64,000 bases of DNA from positions 194,063,325 through 194,127,324 of the forward strand of contig NC_133536.1 of NCBI RefSeq assembly GCF_048544455.1. Direction: 5' to 3'. Shown here one piece after another: positions 37,722 through 50,175 of the stretch (the first letter of the stretch is position 1; each line of letters begins with the position of its first letter). Made by a program: the position numbers and the translations under genes. Source of the DNA: Silene latifolia (taxonomy: Eukaryota; Streptophyta; Magnoliopsida; Caryophyllales; Caryophyllaceae). The notes beneath the pieces are model-generated. The model saw nothing but the letters and a program-made list of their open reading frames with translations. It was not told the DNA's origin and did no database searches.

Positions 37722-38048
37722 GTGCTTTTGATTGGGTTCAATTGGAGTAGTTGGCTGAAAAAAGAGGTCGAGCTGGGACCTGTCTGAAACTAGCGCTACC
37801 CGGGAGGCAACCCGGAGTTTTTTTTTTAGTTGTTTTTCAAACATTGCATTTTATTTCAGTTGTGTGTAATAATTGGTCTTCGTACCATAGACTATATCAG
37901 TATGCTTGCTTTGTTAGTTTTGCGGGTTTTACTGCGTTTTGCAGGAATACACTGGAGATTACTCGATCGAGTACTTTTTATACTCGATCGAGAGCTTTTT
38001 CTGCTGATTTTACTCGATCGAGTGAACTTTCTACTCGATCGAGTACCT

Positions 38049-38084
<36 letters not shown>

Positions 38085-39981
38085 TTTACTCGATCGACCA
38101 CTATTCTACTCGATCGACCGGTTTTCCTCTCGATCGAGCTGTTTTGGACGCCCATTGCTCGACTTAGCTTCTTGTGACGATGTTTCGGAGCTATTAGTGA
38201 CCTCCCATGTTGCTGGCTGGTTTGGGGAGGTCCCTTTATTCGCGCAATCTTGTGAGTTTTCAGCATTTACTCTCTTTTTCCTTTAGTTTGCATTTCCTTT
38301 CCATGTTTTGGTACAATGAGGGCATTGTACGGTTTGGTTTGGGGAGGTTTTGCATCCATATCTCGTGTCTCCGCATCTTGTTTTTATTGCATTTCAGTTA
38401 TCACGTTTAATTTTCGTATGCATTGTTGTTTATTTTCATAAAAATCAAAAATCGATAAAAATTTAAAAATTTCAAAAAATCCAAAAAATTTTACGTTTAT
38501 TTTTGCATATAGGTTGAGTCGGAACGGTAGATTTCCATGATGATAATGCACTATAACTTGTCTTTTTGCTTGAGCCTTGCACTTTCATTGATAGTTATTA
38601 GCTTTGTCATACGCATAATCTACGAGTTTCGTTCAAATATAGTGATTTTTAGACTTGACTGATAAATTGGCAAACTACTTGATAAATTCTGAGTTTTAGA
38701 GCCCATAACTGGTGACATTCATGACCAGCTCATTAGGAATTGAGAGTAGTACTCCTTGCATAGCATGTTCGTCTCTTTTGCACTTTTATGACATTCAATT
38801 TCTTGTCAAATGCACATATTCGGGTTTGTGGTTGGTGTCACATGCAGGGAGGTGTTTGCAAATTTCCCTTTCCTTATATTTTTCACCCATTTAGCTCCAC
38901 ATTAGCCAAAACTTGCCTTTTTGACTCATTAGCTACATTCCAAATTAAGCCTGCCTAGTCAAGCTAGTTTAGTATGTTCTTTTGTGGTATGATTTTCCGT
39001 CTGCAGTTGGCCCATGTGTATTTTGTTTGGAGTTGGTGGAGAATAAAGGAAGGGAGTATGAAAAAAAAAGTATTGAAAAAGAAAAAAATAAAGAGAAGAA
39101 AACGTGAAAAAGTATTGAAAAAAAAAAAAAAAAAAAACCAAGGGCTGGAAACGTGATACAGGATGAAAGAAAGGAAGAAATGAAAAGAATTGAAAAAAAA
39201 AGGGATGAGAAAGACGTGAATAAAGAAAAAAAAAAAAAAAAAAAAAAAGGAAAAAAAATCAAATATCACGTTCACAGGAAGAAACCAGAGGAGGCAATTT
39301 GGAATTTTTTTGAGGTGGTTTGATTTTTGAGTCCGTCTGTGCCTATTTCTATCTTGTGACGGTCTCACTCCTCCGTTTTATTCATATTTTTTGAGGAGAT
39401 TGTGTATTGGGTAGTGAGTTTTGTGCCAATGAAGAGCACTTGTGTTTATTTTTTAGTCAGTTGAGATTCGGACGGTCTTATATGGTTCTGTTTAGGAACT
39501 AGCTTGACACTTTTACCTCCACATTTCCATAACTTGTTTTGCCTTTTCTCACCTGAACCTCACTTTCCCATATCATTTGTAAGCCCTCAGCTGTGACGGA
39601 CATTATTGGTTGGAGTGTGTGCATTAGTACTTGAATCGTCTATCATCTTTGTTGCATGCATGCTATGTAGGTCGCAGTTAGGTGAATGACTGTCCTTTCT
39701 TCTCTCTTTTACATATAAATATTCCCCCTTTGCTTCATGAGAGAAGAGTGACCACGAGAGAGTCCGATTTTGTTGGTCTTGCAAGGTCGATAGGTTGGCT
39801 ATATTTCTGAACAGCTTATAATTCGTTTGCGTACTGACTGCTTAGGTTAAACTGTTAATCTTTGTTGCATTAAATTGGTTCAAGTAGACAAGTTAAGCTA
39901 GCTCTGAGTTATTTTTCCGTTCCATTAGCATATAGTTTTGAGTTTACTCGAGGACGAGTAAAGGTTTGGTTTGTGGAGATT
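37722..39981 (+). other. 3' untranslated half of inner array internal 4
   Basis: As internal 1: hairpin, palindrome cluster with A-tract at about 38051-38080, purine block at about 39060-39255, gypsy 3' motif. No gene. Confidence 0.8.
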
Positions 39982-41407
39982 TGATACGTGCATTTTATAT
40001 AGTCTTTTTAGCCTATTTTATGCACGTATTTCCATGCTTTTATCGTAGTTTTATGCTACGAAATGCCCCGAATATGCTACTTTGGGTTATTTTGTCTTAT
40101 TTGCAGGAATGAACCAGAAAGTACTGAAATCAAGCCTTTTACCATCCATTTAGCATGCATTCGGAGGAAGAGTGAATTTGGAGCGGGAATGTAGCTAGTT
40201 TGGGATGCGCAAAGAAGAAAGATAGCTGGGCGAGCAAAGGAAGAACTTCAAATTGCTAGTGCCTACTTTGGAGAGCCATATCTCGAGTTCTACAACATAT
40301 ATGCAGGTGATTCCAATTGGAAATGAAAGTTTGTCCTCTTAGCTTTCCAACGCCACCGGAATCGCCCTATTTGCCCAAGTAACGAAGAAATGGCAGCCGT
40401 TTGAAGTTCAGTGCGCAAAGCAGGAAAAGTACTCGATCGAGTAGATAAATCACTCGATCGAGCACTAGCTACAACGAGAAGGTTATTGTCGAGTATGATT
40501 AGATTTATTCTTATGTTTATCTTATATCTAGTTAATAATAATAATACTACTTAGTATAAATAAGATAGTTTTAGACCTAATAGAAATAATTCATTCCCCG
40601 GAGTCGATGGAGGGGACGGACGACGCTTCTTCTTTTCTCTCTATTTCCGGATTAATTGTAATTTTCTCTTCCCTTAATTCTCATTCATAATTAGTTTGCT
40701 CTTAATCTCTCTTATACTCTTATTTAATTTATGCATCTTAGATTAATTCTCTCTCTTATAATGCCTCTTTCAATTAATTGCTTATTTGTCTTTATTTGTT
40801 TCATCAATATGAGTAGCTAATTCCTCTCTGCTAAGACTATAGGGGATCCATAATTATGAAGGGAGAGTAATCGATTTATTGGGTTAATGCTGGTGTTGTC
40901 TTTGTTGGTTAAATGTTGCAGTTAATTGTATCTGTCTGATTGAGTCGACGCAATTAGACCTTTAATTCTTAGTGATCCTTGACCTGGACCGAAAGGTTGG
41001 AAAAGGTAGACTAGTAGCGAACAATAGAGTATTGCAGTGAGGGCGAAAGTTAAGCTGTTTACGCTTTAGGGTGAATTAAAGTCCGAAAGGTGACGTTCGT
41101 TACCCCTTAGACCGTATTTGCATTGACCTGAGACCTAGATTACTTGACCGGATGATTATGGTGAACCGTCTGTCTTAGCTGTTCCTCTTTATCTGTTTGC
41201 TTCCTTCTTTTTATTTCCCTCTCCCTTATTCTCTTTAGTTTAGAATATCACTTTTAAAACCCCCACATTGTGACACCCGTTACTCATAGACTAAAATTAG
41301 ACAGATAAATCTCATTTTTGCCTCCCTGTGGAGATCGACCCTACTTGCCGCCGACTTCTGTTAGTTGTAACTTAGGTATTTATTTTTGGTACCTGACGAC
41401 GGTACCA
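39982..41407 (+). repeat. inner array LTR e (outer right)
   Basis: 1426 bp. Ends GACGGTACCA rather than GACGGTATCA. It is followed directly by the TSD ataat (41408-41412) and then the resumed Angela sequence cacattcattgttttcgc. Confidence 0.95.
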
Positions 41408-41412
41408 ATAAT

Positions 41413-42163
41413 CACATTCATTGTTTTCGCATTCATTCTTTTATGAATCTTTTATTTTGTATGATTAAATTTTAATACCTTGTTTATCTGAATAAGTTGT
41501 GGAGACAATGTCGAACACTATTCAAGTGAATAAGATTAACATTGTATTTTGTCCCTAGTCACTTAATGAGGTGACGTCTCGGAGTGACTAGATTGTAAGT
41601 CGATTGATGGTTGTTCAACACCATAAGGTCATATGTGATGACTGGTCGATTACATAGGCAGAGTGTGTGACACTTTGCCGGACAGTGACCATTTAGAGAG
41701 TCCCTAAGTTCTATTATAGACGCCGGTCGTGGCGGGGATCTCTAAGATATTCTAATGAGTCGATTCTTTTGACTGGAGACTATTATCTGAGCAGGTGCAG
41801 TTTCCGAGTGACTTTGGTTTTTGTCCTAGGTCGTGCCGTGAAAGGAGGCCAAAAGGGCATTTACTAGGTCATGGTGAGTTGTATTGTGCAATAGGATAGA
41901 TAGGGCATAAAGGAATTGTCCACCCACGTTGGGTAACTATATCTCAAGCCCACTCGAGGAGTTAATGACTACAAATGCATGGCCCCGCTCGGAAGTAATC
42001 TGTGAAAGATTTTTCCGGTCAGGTAGTCACACTCCCGATCGAGAAAACCACTCGCGATATGTTCGTGTGCAAGTGCGACTTGAAAGACACCTTGCATTGA
42101 GTGGGAGATTAAAACGGACATGAGAATTGGTAGCGCACACCTTGTGTCGGACAAGTGGGAGAT
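41413..42163 (+). other. 3' tail of Angela unit 1 with PPT
   Basis: Untranslated region between pol and LTR 2, resuming after the inner array. Ends with the polypurine tract acaagtgggagat at 42151-42163. Aligns with 49425-50175 of unit 2. No gene. Confidence 0.85.
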
Positions 42164-43407
42164 TGTTGGAGTTAGTGTCCTCCACAATAGTGCGTTAACA
42201 TAATAAATTTCATTAATGGAATATCGTCAGATATTTAATTATTTGATCCTCGTCAGTTGGTTAACGTATATCGATAACGGTTGGCTGACTAGAGTTTGAC
42301 GTTATTGTCGTGAGACGGCGGTGATCAACTGACCCCTTTCGGTCACACCTATAGGAACGAACCCCAATAGATAACTAATTAATTGTATGAGATACAATGT
42401 ATTTAGTCCCTTGATTTGTAGACTAAAAAGTTCGTCGATTATTTTAGAGAGATTTCGAGTTGCGAACTCGAGGAGCGGCAATTATTATTTAATTATGCGA
42501 TAATTGAATAATAAGTTTTTGGAGACGGGTTTTAGTTAATTAATTGTTAATTCTCTAAAATTGTACTAATTGATTAATGTGATTAATATTGGTACGTAAA
42601 TAATATGTGTAGCGGTACACGTATATTTACGGAGTGAATTGGACGAATTAATTATGGAAGTATTTAAACATGAAACGATGTTTAAAATAAAATTACATGG
42701 ATTTGTGCGACAAATATAAGAACCAACATGGACCCGTATATGGGCAAGTGGACCGTGTAAAATAAGAGTAGTGGATAATTACTCACATAATCATTTCACC
42801 TTATTTTTGTATACTACCATAATTTATCTTATATAAGATTTTGCATGTGATGTAAGATGAAAAATATAAGACAAAATTGTCCACTACCACACTCCATCTC
42901 ACCCGCCACTTTTCCCTTCCTTTTACTCCATCCATTGTTCATTTTTCCACTCTACCTCACTTCTTCACTTAATACTTTGCATGTGAACAATTCTTCAACA
43001 TCTCTCTAAAAATATTACTCATCTTTACTAAGCTTGTTAGTAAAAATATATAATTACTAAGACTTGTTAGTAATATCATAAATAATATCAAGGGTTCAAT
43101 ATTAACAAGTTCTAGTTCAATACTTGTTATTATTTTTGGGTATGTTCTTGGGTGCAACAAGAAGGAGATCTTCTCTTTGAAGATTATTAAGGAGGATCAT
43201 CCATTTGGAATAAGCTCAAGAACAAGCTAGTAAGGTGAACTAGTTTGTGCCCTTTTTACCACAAATTCAATGTAAGGAAATTGTTTTTCCTTATATTTTC
43301 TTTTTATGCTTTCATATTAGCATGCATGTTACATAGTTCACCTAAATGGCAATTTATGAGATAAATTAATTTTATTAGAGAGTCTAATATGGATCTATGA
43401 TCTTTCA
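42164..43407 (+). repeat. Angela array LTR 2 (middle)
   Basis: 1244 bp, TGTTGGAGTTAGTG...GATCTTTCA; TATATAA at 42830. Shared by both units, preceded by a PPT and followed by a PBS (43410-43421), with no TSD. Confidence 0.93.
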
Positions 43408-43409
43408 AG

Positions 43410-43421
43410 TGGTATCAGAGC
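43410..43421 (+). other. PBS, iMet-tRNA type (unit 2)
   Basis: TGGTATCAGAGC two bases after LTR 2. Confidence 0.92.
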
Positions 43422-45354
43422 ATAGGTTTGTAATTTGCATGTTGATTTTAAGCATTTTAATGAATTATGAGATAATTTATAAAAACTCAAAAATTGTGTT
43501 AGAAGAGGTTTTAGTACGAAATTTTTGGGACATGCATACCTACTGATCTCAAAAGGTTTGTGGTATTTTTTGGGGATTTTTGAAGTTATTTTGCTATTTT
43601 TAATGATTTTTGGTAGAAAACCGAGTCAAAATATCGCATTTTAGTTAAAAATTGAATAAATATAGTTAAATGTTGATTCGGTGCATGGATTTTTTATGGT
43701 ATTTCATGCATGTTTTCTAATATTTGCATGCAAAAAGGTGAAGGTTGGTTCGAATTTTTTGCATGTTTATTGATTTTATGAGATAAAAGTCGATAAAAGT
43801 TAAATTAATTAATCATAATTTTGAAACATTTGATTCTACCCATGATAAATTTATGTACATTTAATAATATTATTTAAATCAAAAGTGATTTTTCATGTGT
43901 GTTTTCACTTTGTTTTGATGTTTATTGGTTTTAGTGGTTAAAAACCGATAAATATCGATCTTTTTCTTTATAAAATTTATCCGGAATTTTTGGGCAATTT
44001 TTATGACATTTTGGTGTTCTTGGGAGTGTTCCAGAATATTAAAAATTTTTGTTTCATTTTTTTGGGTAATTTTTCAATTATTTTGGATTTTTACTTAAAT
44101 ATTATGATGTTATCGATTAAATTAGCAAAATATCACCAAATCAAACTAATTATTTATCATAAAATTAGTGAAGACTAATTCTGAGGTTCAAAACAATTTG
44201 GACAATTATTTTGGACTTAAATGAGATTTAAGAGTTGATTATTGATTTTTACATGTTAAAAATCGATTAAATCCACAAAAACCGAGATGAATACCAACGA
44301 ATGATAGATTGGGCGATTTTGGCACCATTTTACAGCATTTTAAGCATATTTATTTAAGTTGACTGAATGATTGTCATTTATTTAAAGTATTTATCTTGTT
44401 GTACCTAGTATGGTCTAATTAATTTTAATCGTTATTACCCGAAATGAATGGGAATATCGATTTGTTTGTAATTAAATACGATCTCGTATCGTCGGTTTGT
44501 AATTAATTAATAGTTTTATTTATTTTATTTATTAATATATAATAGGAATAGCTATGTAATTTAATTGTAATAGTTATTTTTACCGGCGATTCCAAAAGAT
44601 TTATTACAACGAGACGGAGTCTATTTCTGGAAGGTGTTCCAAATCCCACAAGGAAGAGCCACTTATGGAATGAAGAGGCAAGGGACCAAGGAGTTGGTTT
44701 CCGAAATGTAATAGACTAGTTTTTATTAACTAGGTGGCCATACTATGATTTATTCATATGCTTACATGTTTGCTTGTTTTATTTTCGCGCATGCCAAAAT
44801 CGCCATTCACATGTATTTTATTTTCACGGTTGTCAATTCACGTCATTTACATTCACCGAATTAATTCACTTATAAGGAATTTATGACTAAATTGACAAGA
44901 TCTCTCACATAACTAAAATTGAGATTAGCCTTACCAATTAGTAACACCTATGAATCTCTTGTTCATTAGAGCCACGCTCGCCCAAACGGGGTGTTCTCTT
45001 TTTACCTTGGGTAAGTAGGGTGGTAAACAGTTATCACACGCTAAAATTGGTTGGACTCAACGGGATATAACACGGTCTTGTGTTCCGGGGCTAGTAGATG
45101 AATTTGAGGAAATTCGTCGACCAAGAGTTCTAGAGGTAGAATTAGTCAACGTGACTTACCGAATTTACGCAATTATGGGATGTTTCGCCCAAGCGATGCT
45201 CATTTTTGTTTAATATTTGGGTCTTGGAATCATTTATATAATTTAGTGGGAGGTCATTATATAAATGCTAAAACTTCCTAAACATGTTTTTACAAGTAAT
45301 TTTTAAAACAATGAATGTTAATTTTTCCTTTTTGTTGTAGCATTTTAATTCGCA
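43422..45354 (+). other. untranslated leader of Angela unit 2
   Basis: About 1.93 kb, AT-rich, colinear with 15233-17166. No coding sequence. Confidence 0.8.
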
Positions 45355-48300
45355 ATGGCAACTTCATCAACTCCATCGAATACTTCACTAGGCAAAGATT
45401 TATGGCTAAGGTCCGTAATGGACAAATGTATTTTAAAAGATGACGGTAGTAACTTTCTTGAATGGGAATCCAACATCAAAAGTGCCGCGTTGTCCGACAA
45501 TGTGCTCACTTACTTGACCGATGCTCCTCCCATCGAGCCCGGTGCAAGAGCTTCATCGGCGGTGCGGACCGCCTATGATGACAATGTGAGGATGTTGAAT
45601 GATATCAAGAATGTGTTGATATGGTCAATATCCCCAAAGCTCAAGCTATCATGCATTTCTTTAAATGCGTACGAGATTTTCACTCGTATGATCACTATGT
45701 TTTCACAAACACCAAAATTCCGTCAATACGATGCGGCGGCACGATTCTTTGAAGCTAATATTGAGAGGGGCCAAAAGGTTGGTCCCCATGTACTCAAAAT
45801 GGTCGAATATGTTGACATCCTAGAGCGTCTAGGGTGTAAGATTCCTAAGACTCTTGTGGTGGATCGTATCCTCCACTCACTCCCCGTCAAGTTTGCCCAC
45901 TTTAGGGTAAACTACAACATGAATGACATGGATAAGAGTTACCATGAAATTCATGCACTCCTCACCCAAGCGGAGAGGGATATGGAGGCTAGTGGGAGTG
46001 AAAAAGGGGATGTTTTAACCATGAAGTTAAATAACATGTCCCTTGGAGTCAAGAAAGAAAAAGGGAAGGAAAAGTCCCAATTCAAGAAATCGTCAAAGAA
46101 AAATGACAAGGGAAAGGGGAAGGCCGTTGAGAATGGCAATCCCAAGGCAAAAAGTGTCAATCTCTCCGAGGCCGAATTTTTCCATTGTAGTGGGAAGGGG
46201 TATTATAGGAGGAGTTGTCCCAAATACTTGGAGGATCTCAAGGAAGGGCGTGTAACGCCTATTGGTATGATTTCCTCTCTCTATGTGATGGACGTTAATT
46301 ATGCTTGTACTTCCACTTGGGTACTTGATACTGGATGTGGCTCTCACCTTTGTAACCATTTGCAGGGTTTAAGGGACGTGCAAGCACTAGCAAAAGGTGA
46401 TGTGGATCTTCGCATGGGCAATGGAGCTAGAGTAGCCGCCGTTTCCGTGGGGACCTATGTGCTCACTTTAGCTAGTGATTTAGAGTTGTATTTAAATAAG
46501 TGTTATTTTGTACCAACTTTAACTAAGAACATCATCTCCATTTCCGCGTTAGACGCGGAAGGCTTTTGTTTTATGATTAAGGACAGTGTTGTACTTTTTC
46601 TTTTAATGATGTGGTTTATGGCAAGGCCATTTCAATTGGAGGCACTTATGTTTTAAATGATGTTAATGACGTTTATCATGTGGATACTAAAAAGCTCAAA
46701 ACGGGTGATCCAAACGAATCCTACCTTTGGCATTATCGTTTAGGCCACATAAACGAAAGACACATTAAGAGACTTGCTTCATCAAAAGTGCTCAAACCAT
46801 TTGGTTTTGAATCTTATGGTACATGCGAGTCTTGCCTTTTAGGCAAGATGACTCGTGCACCTTTTGCGGGAAAAGGGACACGGGCTAGTGAGGTTTTGGC
46901 TCTCATACATACGGATGTGTGTGGACCATTAACCATCACCGCTAGAGGAGGTTTTCACTACTTCATTACTTTTACTGATGACTTAAGTAGATATGGGTAT
47001 GTCTACTTAATGAAGAACAAGAGTGAAGCCTTTGACAAGTTCAAAGAGTTCCAAAAAGAAATAGAGAACCAATTGGATAAAAAGATAAAGACCCTAAGGT
47101 CCGACCGTGGTGGTGAGTATTTAAAAATTGAATTTGATTCACACCTAAAAGATTGTGGTATAGTATCACAATGGACTCCTCCTGGCACACCGCAATTAAA
47201 TGGTGTGACCGAAAGGAGAAATCGAACTTTACTTGATATGGTTCGGTCAATGATGAGTCTAACTGAGCTTCCTAGTTCATTTTGGGGTTTTTGCCCTCTT
47301 GTCTGCAGTATTTTCACTAAATCGAAGCCCGACTAAAGCGGCCGATAAGACTCCATATGAGATATAGACAGGGAAATTCCCTCATTTGTCATACATGCGT
47401 ATTTGGGGTTGCGAAGCGTACGTTAAGATCAAGTCTGACAATAAGCTTGCACCCAGGTCTGACAAATGTCTTTTTGTAAGATATCCATGGGAAACACGTG
47501 GCTATTACTTCTACAATAAACACGGGAACAAAGTGTTTGTGGCTCGTGATGCTGTTTTCCTAGAAATGGAATTTATTTCTAGGAGACAGAGTGGGAGAAA
47601 ATTTGAACTTGAAGAAGTTCGAGAGCCACAAACCGAGAATGAGGTAGAGGAGAACGTGGAGGATAACATTCCCTCTTCCTATGAAACGGTAATTATTCCT
47701 AGAAAGTCAAGTAGGATTTCTAATCCACCTGATCGCTACCTTGGTAACATCGAAGAGGATGGTGTTTTGTTACTTTTTGAAAGTGATGAACCCACTACCC
47801 ACAAATCAGCCATATCTAGTCCCGACTCCTCGCTTTGGCTAAAAGCCATGCGGTACGAAATGGATTCCATGTACGAGAACCAAGTATGAGACTTGGTGGA
47901 TTTACTTGAGGGAGTGCGACCCCTTCAGTGTAAATGGATATATAAAATTAAGCTTGGCGTGGATAAACATGTGGATGTTTACAAAGCTAGATTGGTGGCA
48001 AAAGGTTTCACCCAAGTTCATGGTTTACACTATGACAAAACCTTCGCTCCAGTCGCTATGCTTAGGTCCATTAGGATAATCTTAGCGGTTGCCGCATTTC
48101 ATGATTATGAGATTTGGCAAATGGATGTCAAAACCGCCTTCTTGAATGGGATTCTAGAAGAAGAGGTGTACATGATACAACCTGAAGGTTTTGTTGATAC
48201 ATCTAACCCTAAGAAGGTGTGTAAGCTTAAAAAGTCCATCAATGGTCTTAAGCAAGCATCTAGGAGTTGGAATCATCGCTTTGATCATGTTATTAAACAA

Positions 48301-49368
48301 TATGGTTTCACTAGAAGTGTGGATGAACCGTGTTTATACATGAAGTTTAGTGGGAGTAAGGTTGCATTCCTTGTCCTATATGTGGATGACATATTGCTCA
48401 TTGGGAATGATGTTCCATCACTCACTTCCGTTAAGGAGTGGCTAGGGAAACACTTCCAAATGAAGGACTTGGGAGAGGCACAACGAATCTTAGGTATCCG
48501 GATCTATAGGGATAGGTCCAAGAGGATACTAGCATTGAGTTAAGAAGCTTATATTGACAAAGTTCTTAACCGGTTCAATATGAAAGACTCCAAGAGAGGA
48601 TTTCTACCTATGGGCCAAGGGATTACTTTGAGCAAGTCACAGTCTCCCTCCCCCCCTATGGAAATTGAACACATGAAGACAGTCCCTTATGCTTCCGCTG
48701 TTGGGTCTATCATGTATGCTATGATTTGTACTCGTCCCGACGTTGAGTATGCCTTGAGCATGACAGGTCGGTATCAAGCCAAGCCTGGTGAGAGTCACTG
48801 GATAGCCGTAAAGAACATTCTTAAGTACTTGAGAAGGACTAAGGATTCGTTCTTAGTGTTTGGAGGAGAAACTAAGTTGCGTGTAAGAGGTTACACGGAC
48901 GCAAGTTTCCAAACCGATCGGGATGACATGAAATCCTAATCCGGCTATGTGTTTATGCTATATGTAGGAGCTGTTTGCTGGAAGAGCTTCAAGCAAAGCG
49001 TTACTGCGGATTCTACAACAGAGGCCGAGTACCTTGCAGTGTCTGAGGCTGCGAAGGAAGCTGTTTGGATTAGGCAATTCATGGAGGGACTAGGAGTAGT
49101 CCATTCCGCCAAAGATCCTATCACTCTATATTGTGATAACAGTGGAGCTATTTTTCAAGCCAAAGAGCCTAAGTCTAGTAACAAATCTAGACACATTGAA
49201 AGGAAATACCATGTAATTAGAGATTATGTGGAAAGGAAGGAAATTGACATTTGTAAGGTTGGGACAGATGATAATATTGCTGATCCTTTAACCAAGCCTT
49301 TATCAAAGGCTAAGCATGATGGTCATGTCGTCGCTATGGTATTGAGACGAGTACCAGATTTTCTTTAG
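45355..49368 (+). pseudogene. Angela-like Copia gag-pol, unit 2
   Basis: Same domain order as unit 1. The gag knuckle is damaged (FFHCSGKGYYRRSC: first Cys to Phe, His to Tyr). The protease WVLDTGCGSH is intact. A one-base loss near 46584 breaks the frame between protease and integrase. The integrase carries NGVTERRNRT, and the shared frameshift follows at SFWGF near 47290. Private lesions: TAG at 47366 and TGA at 47887. The stops at 48541 and 48937 are shared with unit 1. RT shows YVDD at 48379-48390 and RNase H shows TADSTTEAEYLAVSEA. It does not have unit 1's stops at 19399 and 19763. Confidence 0.93.
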
Positions 49369-50175
49369 ATTATGGATATGTAATAATTGGATAGTGTATC
49401 TTTTATTTTATATATATGATAATCACATTCATTATTTTCGCATTCATTCTTTTATGAATCTTTTATTTTGTATGACTAAATTTTAATACCTTGTTTATCT
49501 GAATAAGTTGTGGAGACAATGTTGAACACTATTCAAGTGAATAAGATGAACATTGTATTTTGTCCCTAGTCACTTAATGAGGTGACGTCTCGGAGTGACT
49601 AGATTGTAAGTCGATTGATGGTTGTTCAACACCATAAGGTCATATGTGATGACTGGTCGATTACATAGGCAGAGTGTGTGACACTTTGCCGGATAGTGAC
49701 CATTTAGAGAGTCCCTAAGTTCTATTATAGACGCCTGGTCGTGGCGTGGATCTCTAAGATGTTCTAATGAGTCGATTCTTTTGACTGGAGACTATTATCT
49801 GAGCAGGTGCAGTTTCCGAGTGACTTTGGTTTTTGTCCTAGGTCGTGCCGTGAAAGGAGGCCAAAAGGGCATTTACTAGGTCATGGTGAGTTGTATTGTG
49901 CAATAGGATAGATATGGCATACAGGAATTGTCCACCCACGTTGGGTAACTATATCTCAAGCCCACTCGAGGAGTTAATGACTACAAATGTGTGGCCACGC
50001 TCGGAAGTAATCTGTGAGAGATTTTTCCGGTCAGGTAGTCACACTCCCGATCGAGAAAACCACTCGCGATATGTTCGTGTGCAAGTACGACCTGAAAGAC
50101 ACCTTGCATTGACTGGGAGATTCAAACGGACAAGAGAATTGGTAGCGCACACCTTGTGTCGGACAAGTGGGAGAT
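49369..50175 (+). other. 3' tail of Angela unit 2 with PPT
   Basis: Untranslated. Near 49420 it has the intact form of the inner-array target site (gataatcacattc), and it ends with the PPT acaagtgggagat. No gene. Confidence 0.85.

Larger units (their letters stand above)
21235..41407 (+). mobile_element. tandem non-autonomous Athila-like (TR-GAG type) array: five LTRs, four internals
   Basis: LTRs at 21235-22657, 25916-27340, 30603-32022, 35293-36717 and 39982-41407 alternate with four internals of 3.26-3.27 kb; the unit period is 4681-4690 bp. Only one TSD (ataat) flanks the 20.2-kb whole. Each internal begins aattTTGGCGCCGTTGCCGGGGA (an Athila-type PBS) and ends with the gypsy 3' hallmark ctcgaggacgagtaaaggtt and a purine-poor PPT (tttgtggagatt). 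There is no protease, RT, RNase H or integrase, so mobilisation would need enzymes from an autonomous partner. Named examples of LTR elements with only gag are called TR-GAGs. Confidence 0.93.
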
